Under the pieces are notes generated by a model that had not been told where the DNA came from, made no database searches, and saw only the letters and a list, made by a program, of their open reading frames with translations. A program made the translations under genes and the position numbers. A DNA stretch of 64,000 nucleotides from NCBI GenBank assembly GCA_035041965.1, contig JAPYMA010000210.1, positions 1 through 64,000 of the forward strand, in the 5' to 3' direction. This DNA is from Anisakis pegreffii. Lineage: Eukaryota; Nematoda; Chromadorea; Rhabditida; Anisakidae. Positions 13,056-30,700 of the stretch are shown here, piece after piece (position 1 is the stretch's first letter; the number at the start of each line of letters is the position of its first letter).

Positions 13056-13196
13056 ATAATCCGTTGTTCCCAATCAGAATTTTCAAAAAGAAAAATTGGA
13101 AACTTTCAGCCGAAATCGAAATTTGTGTAAATGAAAAATCAAAACAACGCAGATGCAATTGCACGAAATAACATTGAGAGATATAAATGAGCCCTT

Positions 13197-13334
13197 TTAA
13201 TTCATCAAATCACGCGCCTTCTTCGGATTATCCACATTACTGTTTACTAAACCGAACACTAAAATTTCACCAGTCATTGTCGCGCCTTGTTGTTTTAAAT
13301 GTTTAACTGCCTCTTTTTCATGCCAAGCTTTATT
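13197..13334 (-). other. Orphan coding-like ORF, unidentified
   Basis: A 45-codon minus-strand frame ends in TAA at 13197-13199 and has a coding-like composition (residues such as HEKEAVKHLKQQG, GEILVFGLVNS, and a basic end). An AG acceptor-like site lies at its upstream edge (AATAAAG before CTTGG). It could be a terminal exon of an unrecognised gene or a relic. No family was recognised and no partner exon was found. Confidence 0.25.
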
Positions 13335-13708
13335 TTCGGCGATTTATTGATAGTGCTGCTACACGAATAGATGATAATTAAATATAAGCCAAATCATAAG
13401 CTGGCTCAAGCTCGATGCAGTCAGTAACAATGGCACACCATCCTGTTTCAAGCAAAACTTTCTCTTGCGAATGGGTTAAAATCTTGCTCAGACAGAGTTT
13501 TGATCCAAACCGAATGTTGTACGGATGTTACTGCATTTGGTAGTGCGGGATATAACGCAAAATTTCTCACTATACTGTTTTTCGAACTGACTACTTTAGA
13601 TTACACTGCTTTCAAGTGTAATCGAATTGCTGCTATTATGGGTATTATGTATGACCGAATAAATATTTTTCATAACAATACATATGATCAGTGCACAGAG
13701 GCTGTCTG

Positions 13709-13806
13709 ATGTGAAATACGCCCGATTCACCAGTCACTCTTTGGCTTTGCATTATGCTCATCTGTTGGCTAAAATTTAGACGGGTGTAACGGGTGTATTT
13801 CACATG
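13709..13806. mobile_element. MITE-like hairpin with about 16-bp terminal inverted repeats
   Basis: ATGTGAAATACGCCCG at the left end faces CGGGTGTATTTCACAT at the right end, about 98 bp overall. The arms match at nearly every position. No flanking duplication was identified with confidence. It lies between the transposon at 12065-13055 and the NSF 3' end. Confidence 0.5.
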
Positions 13807-14247
13807 TTTTTGTCTTATTCAAATTCTTTAGCAGACTGCAAAAATAAAATTTCACGTCCGATAATGGACTCATGCTTATGCAGACTAATTTTGCAGAAAG
13901 AAAGATAAAATACCACGGTAATTATAGAGATGAACAACGGGAATGAATACGATCACAACGACGAATCACTTACCGATATTGGATAGTATAAAACGAGTAA
14001 CATCACAGTAACATGAACACAAACAGTTAAAATTAGACTACATTTCAGCACTGTAAAGAATGAGAATGAACTCCGCAAAACAATAAACTAAAAGTGTGAC
14101 TGAACGTGTACGTATCAACATGAGAATATGACTAATAATGAATAAATAATAGCAACTCTCTTAAGAAGATGAAGAAAATTTGAAAAATGGAAATGTATTG
14201 TTATTGCTGAAGAGAATGACGTGGTACTAGTAACAACAGCAACAATA

Positions 14248-17655
<3,408 letters not shown>

Positions 17656-17888
17656 TTTTGCGGGTGATAATACGACTGGCTGATGTCCCTTTTTATCGCT
17701 ATCACCATCAGTATTCTCACTACCAGCCTTACTACAATTTAATTACTTAAATTAGCCTCAATAACGTTCACAATACCGTTCCGATATGAACAATTAATGC
17801 GTAACGAATGTATTTTCACAGCACTTCAACCAATTTTTATTATCCACCGAACAATTAAACACATCAAATCAATCTAGAACCGTAGACA

Positions 17889-19403
17889 TCAGACAGCCAA
17901 AAGATTAAGCATTGTCCACGCACTTAAACTGATGCACAATGCTCGATTCAAAACCTGCATCGTTTTCCAATGCCGGATAGACGGAACACAAAATAACGTG
18001 ACGAAGACAGCTGCTGATACGACATAACGACGGATTTGCTCATTGCTTTTTAAAAACGAAAGCTGGCGTGGCGCTATCTCGTAAAGCCTAAGCCCATTTA
18101 TTGCACAAATATTACTTATTATGAATGAAATGGGAATGATTGATGTGCGTAATTCAAGATGAATCCTATTACCAAATTATAGAAAATCCTGTCTGTGCTT
18201 TATGGAATCTTGAAATGCCAAGATTGCGATTTAAAGAACGCGATCTCAGGTTCGCATAAAATCACTACTGACACTTATCGTTAGGCTTGGCGTCAGCAGG
18301 TTTTTAGCTGATCTCTAAATGACAATCCAAGTTTTTCCTCTTGAATCTATCCGGATACACCTGTCGCTACTTTGTCTTCCGTACAGAAATATTATAGAGC
18401 CATTAGAAATAATACAATCAACGTCACACTCATCTTACAAGATACAATCATCGTGTTTTTCTTCTCTAAAATATTATGAGCTGCACCTCCCGTTTTGCTA
18501 CCAGACGGCACAATTTTCAGTGAGTTGTTAGCATCTGCATCTATCTTTTTTTAAAAGGATCTCTCCAGATAGGGGTCTGTACCGACGGAAGAGGGAGGGA
18601 TTCCCTTTCTTTCAGAGGGCAAATCCATCCGATCCAATAAAGTATATCGTTAACGAACACAAAATAATCTGCGCTTCCAGATGCCGATACCCGCTCATAG
18701 AAACGACCCTGCGAAAGGCGATACGCAAACGATGAAAATATTGTTGACATCGTCGACACTACACAACCGCTTAACAATATTCATTCACACAAACATAAAA
18801 TCATTAATACTAACTGAATTCATAAGCAAAATTTCTAGCTGCAGTCAAACAACAACGCATATTCAAACAATTCATCCGTCTCCATATGAACAACCCATCC
18901 ATCGATCACTTTATTGAATAATCTGAATTGTTACTCAAAGCTCTTCAACTCATCCACATCCCATTTAAACCAATCCACAAACCTGCAAATAACCCAACCA
19001 ACCCACTACTACCATCCAATAACTCTTACACTGACGACATTCCATCCATTGCCTTAACTTCATGACGCACTCTAATAACCTCCCTCCATCATCTTATCAT
19101 GACATTCTCAATCCATCATGCATTCAGCAGCTATCACCATTCATTCCATCGCAACCCAAATGAACTCATTCCTTAACCGTCCTTACATAACACCACAAGA
19201 AACGCCTCGCAGGCATGAATATGTCTCTGCTTTTCTTTCAGATGCTTCATACATATCCATCTGCATACAACAACAATTGCCACAAGCATAATCGATAACT
19301 TTTTAAAGCCACTGGGCATAGCCGAGGTCCAAATATGAAGCGGTATTAAGGAATGAGTGGTGCTGCAATCCTGATATGGCTCTAAACGATCATACACATA
19401 GAA
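17889..19403 (-). CDS. Candidate multi-exon membrane protein, unidentified, partial model
   Basis: Several minus-strand open blocks with splice-like borders suggest a gene. About 19403-19187: residues YDRLEPYQDC, then a membrane segment LSIMLVAIVVVCRW, donor GTAAGG. About 18757-18572: FSSFAYRLSQGRF, then the hydrophobic YFVFVNDILYWIGWI, in frame with the previous block. About 18449-18390: DECDVDC, ISNGSIIFLYG. 18087-17889: RRYVVSAAVFVTLFCV (membrane segment) to a TGA at 17889. The junction between the second and third blocks is unresolved in phase, and 5' exons are missing. No family was recognised; three hydrophobic segments imply a membrane protein. It ends about 150 bp before the NSF acceptor, a spacing like nematode operons. 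Confidence 0.35.
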
Positions 19404-19409
19404 CACGTC

Positions 19410-21778
19410 TAAACATTATTAGTGATAGAAGTGAGAATTTATGCATCTCGTTCAACATCTTCATTCATCATTCGACCGCAACGGCCTAGAGCCCAAGGCT
19501 GTGCGTCACAGACAAAGTGGTCACACATGACGTATGACAATCAAATGAGAAATAGACCATTAGATCAATTCACATAAAAAGATGAAAAATTCAGAACAGA
19601 GCGAATTTTTCACTTTTTACCAATAAAAAATTTCAGACTTAAAATCGATATTTTCAGATTTGGAAATGAAATTTTTCTTCTGATAGTGAATAAATTTTCT
19701 GCTGAAAATCTCACAGCAAATGGTTTTCGTTGGTAATATTTGTCAGCACAAAGCGCAATAAATCAATCAATCAACTTACAGCTTAAAACAAGACAAAGAG
19801 CAGCGCATGCATGGTAATTGGAAATTTGCTTTCGTTGACAATCGAATTAAAATTTGGAACATTTTCCACTTCAAAAAATTCCAAATGCAATACTGAAATG
19901 CAATAAAACCAAATGACTCAGTGATATGAACGAAAATGGCAATGAATGACAAGAGAACAACGTCCAAAAGGAATTGGATCAAGAGAACACGACATCAAAA
20001 CGAACAAAATTCGGAAAATATTCACTGAAAATGAAAAAAACATCGGGATATTGATTTCTCAGAGAGAATATTCAGAGCCGTAATTGTTTCGCCGCACTGA
20101 AAGACTTTGTTCTTCAGATGGAAACATTTTTTAAAGTTAGAAAAATGAAACATTCTATGAGTTCCTTCGATAATCAATTACATAGTCCGCTGAAATCCAT
20201 GAAAACAAAACTATCAAACTTCCGAAAATGGCGTTGTTGAATTCATCTGAATAAAAGTAAAACTACTTTATTCAGTTATAATTGATTTTTCAGAGAGAAT
20301 ATTCAGAGATCGCAACGTGGCGTTTTGCTGAACGTACGAAGAATCACTTTCCCGAAAAGAGATTATCTCAATCGGTGATTCTCATGCTCGCTGGCTACAT
20401 TACCTCCTCCGACAGTCCGCTAGAGCATACCAACCTCCCCTACCCACTACAATAATTTACCTTGTCCGCGCATAGTCATAAACAAACTGAAAACCGCTCA
20501 GAAAAATCCTCGTTGACATGAATGAAACTAATCTTCTGGAATGTAGCAAATCTCGCTATAACTTCATTCATCAACTGCAGACAGAAAATGAATCTCGTTG
20601 TTAGCACTTAATTAATAACGAAAAGCAATCAAAAAATGTTCGTCAGCGATTAAAATCATGATAAAATTCATTTATATCCTCGATTAAGCCCTCTCCCTAC
20701 ATCCCCAAATTATCGCCAGGTGGTATTTACCCCCCCCCCCGCCTATAAAAAACACTGATCCAGATGCTACGTATCAATGTCGAAAGCCAACCAGCCGCTA
20801 TCAGTTTCTGGATTACGCCTCGAATAAACACACTACTGCCCAATCATTAACAGTCATCATAGTAATAATAACAAAAACACCACAATGAAAATAAACGCAT
20901 CATTTTACATCAACAATACATTTTATAATGAATCTATGCTATGATATAATAAAAGTAGTTGCATTAATAATGTCATATAAAAGAATAAATTAAATGTAAT
21001 CAATATTCGGTTGAATCAAACCATCAGATCACCGTCGTAACATTGAGTCATTGCGTTGAAGTGTATTAAATATTAATAAAAATTTGTTTATTTATTTATT
21101 TACTTGAATTTTAAGCACAAAATATCATTTATTAGTAATTCGTTTAATATTCTATAAACAAACGAATTAGTGAATAAAACGATTCAATGAGAGCAGTAAT
21201 AATAATAATGATCATAAAATAATATCAATATTAATAATAAATATTCAATATGGCATATAAATTTAATATACAATAAATATATTTCATACGACTGTCAATC
21301 GATTATTCATCAAATAAATAAATACCACCAAAACTGAAAACTACAAACTTCCCATCTACACAATGCACAATAATTGATTCAACTCAAAATATGAAATAAA
21401 TAAATAAATGAATGACTCAAAACATTACAAATTACAACACAAACAATTAAGTGTTCATAAATTAATCAATCGATCAGATTTATGATGAGGAGGGATTGAA
21501 AATATTGTTAAATGAGACGAATACATTAATGATTAACCAATTTCCATATCGCCACATCAATGGCAATACATCAAAATAATAATAATACTTCTTGAACAAT
21601 TCATCGAACTCAATCTCAAATCGATATAACTGAAAGTGATTTACAACGAACCAATCAAAACTCAGACTAGATTATTATCAGAATGATAAGCAATGCATCA
21701 ATCGTTAATGAATCACCAATTGATAAACAATAATAATAACATTGTGCAACCTCAAACGACAATAATAATAATATGACA
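19410..21778. other. Intergenic between the candidate membrane gene and tomosyn
   Basis: No firm gene was seen. It holds a short direct repeat (20051-20077 and 20283-20309, core TCAGAGAGAATATTCAGAG), a poly-C run followed by a CTATAAAAA sequence near 20730-20750, and a strongly A+T-rich stretch at 20850-21780 that may include the tomosyn 3' UTR. A hydrophobic frame at 19776-19982 could be a missing 5' exon of the membrane gene but has no clear splice borders. Confidence 0.5.
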
Positions 21779-24700
21779 CTAAAAGTTGAACCACTTCTTC
21801 TTCTCATATTTCTCAACTAATTTACCAGTGCGTTGTGATAAGTTCATAGCGTTATCTTTCAATCGCTCGGTTGCATCCACCGTTGCGCCCAGCTTCTCAC
21901 CTCGCTCGTGGAGTGCCTTCAATACTCATGCTGATCAAGTCAAGTCTCGAATAATAATAACAATCATTTCACGCATACTCAGAAACATCGCACTAATATC
22001 AATAAAAGTTGAAACATCCGGTTGAACCGACCAAAACCCGATCAAAAAATAATGAAATGAGGGGTAAGATAAAGAAATTGCTGCAGTGTGAAGAAGACAT
22101 CAATGGAAAAGTGACTACTGCAATGCAATATGTACATCAAAAGAGTTTCAAACAAAGACATAAGGTGTAGCATAAAACTGGGATAACGATCGTGACGAAT
22201 AAAACTGGTGATCGATCAAAGAAAATGGTTCGAATAGAGTCAAAATTGGTTTGAATGAACCATTCAAAGCACCACACTCATACTCATGTACACTGTACCT
22301 GTGTGGTTATTGTCATCCAATTCGGATGTGAACTTCTCCACATTACTCTTCGCTACAATTTCAAACTTGTTTTTTTTTTTTGTTATTTCATTTAGAAAAT
22401 AGATGAATTTCAGTTGAAATTCATTCTATTCATAGCATACCTACCTCTCTTTCCATATATAAGCATTATAAACACATTACAATAATTCCATTTAGTCAAA
22501 GAAACATCTCAAAAATAACCTTAAATCAAAGAAAGAGATATCAAAAATCTGAAATTTAAAAAAATCCACCAGAGCACCAACCTGCAATGCTATATTTGCG
22601 GCATGTCCTGCTGAGATACCTCGTGATGTGGCTTGATCGAGACTTGCCGAAGGACCAGGAATTGTTTTCGCAATAGAACGCATTCCACTTCCAGCCGTTG
22701 AGCTCGGATTCTTCTCAACAACTGCAATAAACTTTCGATAACGATTAAATGACCGATCAAATAAAACAAACATCAAAACATCAACTCACAAATCGAGTCC
22801 AAATCTACGCTCTCCTTCTGTCCGGCGAACAAAGTCGATACCCCTTTGAAAAATGAACTTCTCGGCGGTTCGGGCATATCCACCGGAACAAACAATTCAC
22901 CCATACACTCCTGCACCTGACCAGCCAATTCCGAGCAAACTGTGAACTTTTGTACCTGCAATACAATGACTATAACAACGACAACAACAAATAACAATAA
23001 CAATAGCAAATGCATTGATAGTAATCACCTCGGATGGTGTAATCGCATAAACACCTAATCCATGTTCAGAGAAGGACGTCTTTTGACACATACTAAAACA
23101 TGACCACAGTTGAGACCACATTTGATTTAAAATGACTGAATAATGACTGAATAATGTTTATGATGCTGCAGCAGATATTTGTTAATAATCAAAATTTAAT
23201 CAAATAATCAAATGAAACGGAAAGGATGATTCGATAGTATCAACGAAGGGTACTGTGGTAAACGAGAGCAGTTATAGAGAATAAAACGAACGCATCATCA
23301 AGCTCTATCGACTGTCGAAACAAGGCTGTACAAGCCAACTGCCTTAAAGACGGCAAACTTAACACCACTATTTGACCAGCTCCATTCAACAACATCAAAA
23401 CTGGATGTCCACGAACATGCGTTGTACGTACCTAAAAAAAAAACTTCTCCACTCAAAATTCCACAAACAAAATTTTCAGAACTTCATAAAAACGTAAAAA
23501 AGGTTTCAATGAAAATCGCAAAAACTGACGATAACGAATGGAATATCTGCACGGTGTGAGAATAGTTGCGTGAAGCTGGGTAATGCCACAAGTTTTACAT
23601 CCTCTTCAGATACTAATATAACCACCTGAAATATAACCATATATACACCTTAATGACAACTCAAAACGAATCATAACCAATAAATTACATAAAAATCTGC
23701 GAACAAATATGCAAAGTCAAAATGTCAACTTATTATTGTGTAAACATTGCACTTTCAGAATTTTCAAAATATCATTTGAATGAAATATGTAAATCAAGAT
23801 GCACATGTGGGGAATGCAACATATTTGTTGCATATTTAGATGAAATGTATGCTAATAGCCAAAACAAAGGCATTATTTGAAAGCTGTAACAAAGAATGTT
23901 ATCTACGAATATAATCTTTCAGGAATGTGAGAAGACAATGAAGAATAAATGCGTATAAAAGAAGGCTATGGCAGAAGCAAAGAATTGGAGTCAAACAGTC
24001 ATACATAATTCGTGCGTATTATTCTACAGTCGTGTTAACCCAGGTCTGGGACAATAATTATCAATCTGAGATATTAATTGTGATCAATCATCATTATTTG
24101 ATTATTCATGAATTATATGTTGAATGTATTTCCTAAGTTTAGGGCCTTGCGCATTATTGATATTGTATTAATTCTATCCACCGACCATAAATTGATATTT
24201 TAATATATCCATATTCAGCAGCGACCTCAAACTTCACGAAAAATTTTAACTATTGTTAATGTGTTGCTTACAAAACTTTTTAATGCTCAAATTGCACAAG
24301 ATGATTGCAGTCACTTTGTGATCAACTCGAATGCTGAATGTTTACGATCGCACTCCCAAAAAAACGCACAGAAACCATAAACTCAAAATCACAAATAACC
24401 GTATTTGCAGCCAATTAAAAACAACTGTAGCTACAGTTGATATTGTCCAAAAATCAACTGAACAAATATGCAAAATCGTCAAGCGTCTCTGTTCATTGAT
24501 AAGCAGCATGAAAATTGCTGATAATACTCCAACCAAACAATCAAATCAATCCAATGCAAAACGACACAACTATTCACCAAAAATAACGCTCAACCATCGA
24601 ACAATAATGCTTACAATCAGCTTCGCAGTCATGCTTCAGAGTGATCGAAATTGCAAACTTTCATTTTTGCTGATTTTGAGAACTTTTATTTTGAATATTA

Positions 24701-27700
24701 TTCACATTTCAAATGAAAATTTTCCACTCAAATACTACGTTCCGATCGCTGAATAGTGACAATGGAAAATGAAAGGTCAAATTACTGCATTATTTATTCA
24801 ACAAAAAAATCAGGGCCGCGCTCGCAAAAAAGATACCATCACCCAATGAAAAATGAAATTCCATCTCCATCCAACGACCGAAAAATTGCGATTTTAACAA
24901 CTTATTGTTAGCAGATTGCAATTTTAGCAAAAATTGCAAAATGAATTGATAGAAAGAAAGAAGAGTTCAGTAATTCTAAAGAATGGCGCCATGCAAAAGC
25001 ACTCAGCAATTTCCTTTTTCTTCGTGGATAGAATCACCTGCTAAATGTTTACCAAATATATCATAAAGTCAAAAATGCACAACAAACACAAAACACACAA
25101 TAACTCCAACTACAAACTATATCAACTACCTGCTTATCAAATTCAAAAACGCAATTTACGATCAAAATAAAAACACCAATAAGAGCACATACAAACACTG
25201 TATTAATATCCAGCGATAACGACTGACTAATGCCAATCAAAACAACGACAACGTGAAACTGCAATGCAGACTGCGATGCTCGTACACAAATAAAGACAAT
25301 CACTCCATCTAAAAGATATCAATTCGAACCGTATAAATAGCCACGACGATAAGTTTCAAATCACTCTAAACTATTATCACCTTACCATCAAAACTTCAAC
25401 CCTTCGCCATTATTCACTTCAATCCAACTCGCTCTTCTATACCCATCCAATACGGTTTTCTCCTTACACAGTATTACCCCTCGTGACCTTATAGTGTTTA
25501 TTCGATAGTGGAAAATACACGTTCCATACGATGCCCTCTTCGATAAATTATATATATATATATGCATAAATATATGTCGTTTATGTGAAATTTCAGATCA
25601 GTCGATTCAAAATGGGTGTTCGAGTACATTTTAAATGGTATGACGGCAACAATATCAGACGTTTCTCTTCGGTATTTAACGAGGATGACAATGATTTGGA
25701 GCATCTGATTGAGAGACTTAAGCAAGGTGGATTCCGTGAGGATCAGTGTGATATCTATTGGAGGGACGCCGAAGGGGATAGTATCTTGATGGATTCGAAT
25801 GATTCACTTCAGGAAGCGATCGATCAGAGGAAAGATTCAGTCATCATTGAGACACATCCCAAAGACGCGGTTCTGGATCAAATGGAACGAGAGAGACGTG
25901 CAAAAAAACATGGCCATCACCACGGAAAGGGCACCGCGAAGGAAGAGGCTGAAGAGGAGGAAGCAAAGCACGAAGGTGCAGTATGTCCAGAGCAAATCTG
26001 TCCATATGCGCGCAAACATCACGCCAAAAAAGGAAAGAAACACCACCGTTCCAGCTCAAGCAGCAGCACTTCGAGTTCCAGCAGTTCAAGCAGCTCGTCC
26101 AGTTCCTCGAGCTCAAGCTCTAGCTCGAGCAGCTCCTCATCATCCTCTTCATCGGGTATATGCAAACGATACAAAAAACTTTTCAAGAGATATCATCATT
26201 ACAAGGGTGTATGTCCAATGAGAAGCGGACATAAACACAGCACGAAACATGGTCGTATCATTTGCTGTAAACTCACAAAAAAGGGTCACTGCTATCCGAT
26301 TATCAACAAGAAAGGTGAATGCTGTCCGGTCATGGGAATGGGTGGAGAATGCTGTTCGATGAAGAAGGGCCGAGAATGCTGTCCGATAATGTCAAAATGT
26401 CCGATGATGGGAATGGGTGGAGAATGCTGTTCGCAAGGAAAATGTGGAGAATGCTGTTTGATGGAGAAGGGCCGTGAATGCTGTCCGATAATGTCAAAAT
26501 GTCCGGTCGTCAGAATGGCAAAGTGTCAACACTGCTGTTCGATGAAGAAGAGCCGAGAATGCTGTCCGATAATATCAAAATGTCCGGTCGTCGGAATGGC
26601 AAAGTGTCAACACTGCTGTTCGATGAAGAAGGGCAGAGAATGCTGTCCGATAATGTCAAAATGTCCGGTCATGGGAATGGGTGGAGAATGCTGTTCGCAA
26701 GGAGAATGTGGAGAATGCTGTTCGATGAAGAAGGGCGAGAATGCTGTCCGATAATGTCAAAATGTCCGGTCATGGGAATGGGTGGAGAATGCTGTTCGCA
26801 AAGAAAATGTGGAGAATGCTGTTCGATGAAGAAGGGCCGAGAATGCTGTCCGATAATGTCAAAATGTCCGGTCATGAGAATGGGGCAGTGTCAATACTGC
26901 TGCTCACAAAGAAAGGGTGGAGAATGCTGTCCGATGATGTTCGGACAAGCGTGTTGCGCAATGTCAAGACACGGTGAGTGCTGTCCGGCCATGACAAAAA
27001 GACATCACGGTGGCGTTTATCCATCCGATCACCATCGACACCATCAACGTATCGAGGAGAGACTTGACGAGCTGACAGCGAAACTGGACGAATGCATGCA
27101 ACAATGTCGTGCACATGAAGGATGCCGTTGATCGGTGTATCCGTTCGTCCGTTCATCAACTGATCGTCATCCATGCTTTTCATTCCATAGGCTTTTTTAA
27201 CACATTCTCTTTTATCAGTCATCGCCTTTGATCATTTTCCACCTTCGAAACTCTCACTAATTCAATTTTCTCCGAATTCGACAACTGATTTCTTCTCAAA
27301 AATTTCAAAAAACAGCAAAAAAATTCATTCCCAAATACAAAAGAATTCGAAAACAAACAAACAAACAAACAAATTTCCAATAATAATCGCCAACAAATCA
27401 ATTCTAATTAATAATCATTAGCTAGTTTTTATGAAACAAAAAGAACAATTCGAAAATATTCAGTATCTAATTGTCAAAAATTCCTCATCAAACATTCACA
27501 CCCACTGTTATTATCAATAAACTGATCATTTGATTTTTGATTTGGGAATTCAATAAATCAACACTAATCAATAATTAAACGTTCAATTTCCAAAACTTTC
27601 ATCATTTCTATTCAACTCTGATTGTGTTCCATTCCATTTTGATCGCTAAATTTTTTGTTCACGTTGCTCCATCAAGTTTATTTTGTTTCTTTGCTATTAC

Positions 27701-30700
27701 CACTAATAGTTTATCATCTGATTACTGCACACATATGCACCTTGAGCAATTGTTTGTCTCGATGCCGTCTCATATTCTTATAACCACACTTCAGTAAGAC
27801 TTTTTTCAGTTGTCTAGCATATCACTTCATAACATAACAATGCTTCAAGATAATCCGTGTTTTTAATTCTATGCAAGATGTAGTTATCATTCACAGATAA
27901 CTCACTATCGATAAAGTAATGCACTGATATCGTCATTCCACAAGCACATCGAATCAATTCATCCCACAAGTCACCACCACAACAAATCTGCACACAATCA
28001 GCACAATAACAAAAATAATTCGAAACAATTTTGCGCCAATGCACTCTTATAAGCATGTCATGTCAATCACCAGTTCTGTTCATGTCCATAAAATAAAGTA
28101 ATGAAATCAATGCAATAGATAGCAATAACACTCACCTGAGAGAAGTCATCCTCTCTCGACGAGAAGCTTTCAGAAGCATTCGAAAACGTCGGTGAAAGGG
28201 AACATTTCGTGACGACTTTATTTACTATCGCCCTATCAGTGCCATTATTACTACTACTCGCACTTAACGCTTTTGCATCTTCCTTCAATCGACAAATAAT
28301 AACAATCACTGTAACCATTAAGGGTTCATAGTAACAAAGCTAACAATAAACAAAAATAACCTTAATATCACGATAACTTTCCGATGCAGCTGTCAGTAAA
28401 CAAAACGACTGATCCAAAAATGCAGTATAAAGGAATTGGCCTTTCAATCGGAATATCGATCCTAGAAAATTGTTTACATTGCGGATAATTTACGAAAAGT
28501 AGATGAAATAAATGATGAAATCTACAAGCAGCAATAGCATCAGCATCATCTTTAAAGCATCAAAATCATCCACAGCAAAATGTCACCACTACATAATACG
28601 ATCATCTCACACAGATAATATCGTATCACAGCTACATATCAAACAACAACAAATAATATTCATTTTCCAAACCTTTCGTTGCATCAAAAACAACTGCAAA
28701 TCAATAAAGAAAAGTAATGAGGTTTAACGATTACTTTACTTTACAAACAATCAACGACAAATGAAAATAGTAATCAAAACCTGTGGGTGCAACCACAACA
28801 TTGGAATTCAATCGATCAGTTGGTAACAAAAGGCTGAAGGCTATACAGGTACCCATCGATGTGCCCAACCATAAGCATGGTACTGAGCGCGAATCTATAA
28901 ATGCAGTATAAATGATAATAAAAACAGCAATCATCATGCCGAGCGAGCATCAATTCAGTACAGGAATAAACGGAAAACGAACCATTTTTCTTGCAACAAG
29001 CATGAATGAAACACAGCGATGTGATCGATTCAGGCAATGCAACTTTTTCGGAAGTGTCCGAGTTCGGTGAATCTTTTCGAGGGGAATGCACATCACTTTT
29101 GCTATCAGCAAACCTAGACGTAGTACTTGCACTGTGTTGTTGAAATGAAAGTTCTCGACCAGATAACTCTGAACATATTTTGTCCTTATCACGATAATGC
29201 TGATAATCATCGTCTGTTAGTATCATCAAGATGAGAATAACAAAAGAGAACGGTTGGATTCGCATTAGACTAGTGAATGACAAGGACAGTGACCAATGAT
29301 ACGTGGTCATTAAATGAATTTAGCAGTGAAAAGCATTAAATGTTGGGTCCGACGTCGAGGTGATTGAGCTTAGACGTCCACAAAGTAATCAGGCAATAAG
29401 CCGAAAAACTTACTTATTTCAGTGAAAAGATCGGTAATAAGTTAGATGAAATCAACTCCGGTCAAAACGGCAATAACTATCATCAATAACACTGACAATA
29501 AGGTACATAAGGAACGCACCATTGCTTTGCGGTGTGCAGTTGGGATCATATACAGACTGTGCTTTACTTAACTGCGGTCGTTTCTCAACAGATTTCTGGC
29601 GAAATTCGGTATTTAGACGCATAAACGATCGAGTGGTAGCACTTGGCGATTGCACTGATGAACGAGTGTCACCGAACTAAACCGTTTAATCAGCAATACA
29701 GGTGAATCATAGGCAAATGGCTGACAGATGATGTAACTGACAAGTGTAACGTATCAAAAACAAAGGTATGAAATTGTATACTAGCGCTGAGATACGCCTT
29801 TTCCAAGCAATCAGAATAGGAATAATAACAACAATAATGATAATAAAAGTAGTAATAATAATAATGATACCTTGATGACCAAATAATGCATAAAGATGGT
29901 GAAATTTGCGAAACGTTTCGATGTGATACATCAGCCTCAGTCGCAGGTGTTGGTTGATATTGTCGATGGTATGTAGAAGGAAACTCAGCTAACACCCTTA
30001 GTGGGTTTTGGTGGATTAATTGCTGGGAATTACCATTCTATATACCATCGACATATATCAACCAACATCTGCGACTGAGGCTGACGTATCACGTCGAAAT
30101 GTTTCGCAAATTTCACCATCTTTACACATTATTTGGTCATCAAGGTATCATTATTATTATTAGTTTTATTATCATTATTATTGTCATTATTCCTATTCTG
30201 AAAAACAAAGGTATTTAGAGTCTAGAGCATGAATGTGGTTATTAAAGCATAAGACATCGTACAAGGAGGCACAACGTTGAAATGAGACTGAGTTGGCGAT
30301 GGGGATCGAGGCTAGGTGATCAACAGTGAACTGATACGGTGTGGTGATGATGAAAGGCTTGGAAAAGGTGTGAAGAGAATAGAGCTGAATGAGGACGACG
30401 TGGTCGTTTGAACAAGATGTGCTTGCAGTGGACAGTTCAACGATCATTAAGCATGTTCGAGTGACAACAGCAAGTGAATCAATCCAAGGGGATGCATTAT
30501 AGAGGTGTGAACAGAGTTGATCAAGTTGATGAGCACATCACATTCCTTCTTCTAGATACTAACCAGTTGCATTACGTTGTGCACTTGAAGCAGATGAGCA
30601 TGCGTTTTGAACTGACATCGATCTGCCGATCATGCCACGTCCCTTATCCGTTAATCTCCGTACCAGATCGCTTACCACTCGTGTCGAATGAGTTCGTTTT

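Noticed and set aside
24331..24756. 141-codon plus-strand ORF
   Set aside because: Lys/Asn/Thr/Ile-rich translation of A+T-rich intron DNA, with no motif, no splice context and no homology recognised.
25061..25303. Hydrophobic minus-strand ORF that looks like a membrane protein
   Set aside because: Reverse reading of A/C-rich intron sequence generates Val/Phe/Cys-rich runs; no exon borders.
26478..26740. Second open frame through the Cys-repeat region, upstream of the frameshift
   Set aside because: Repetition of one DNA unit keeps a second frame open by default; only the CC-repeat frame connects to the PB1 domain.
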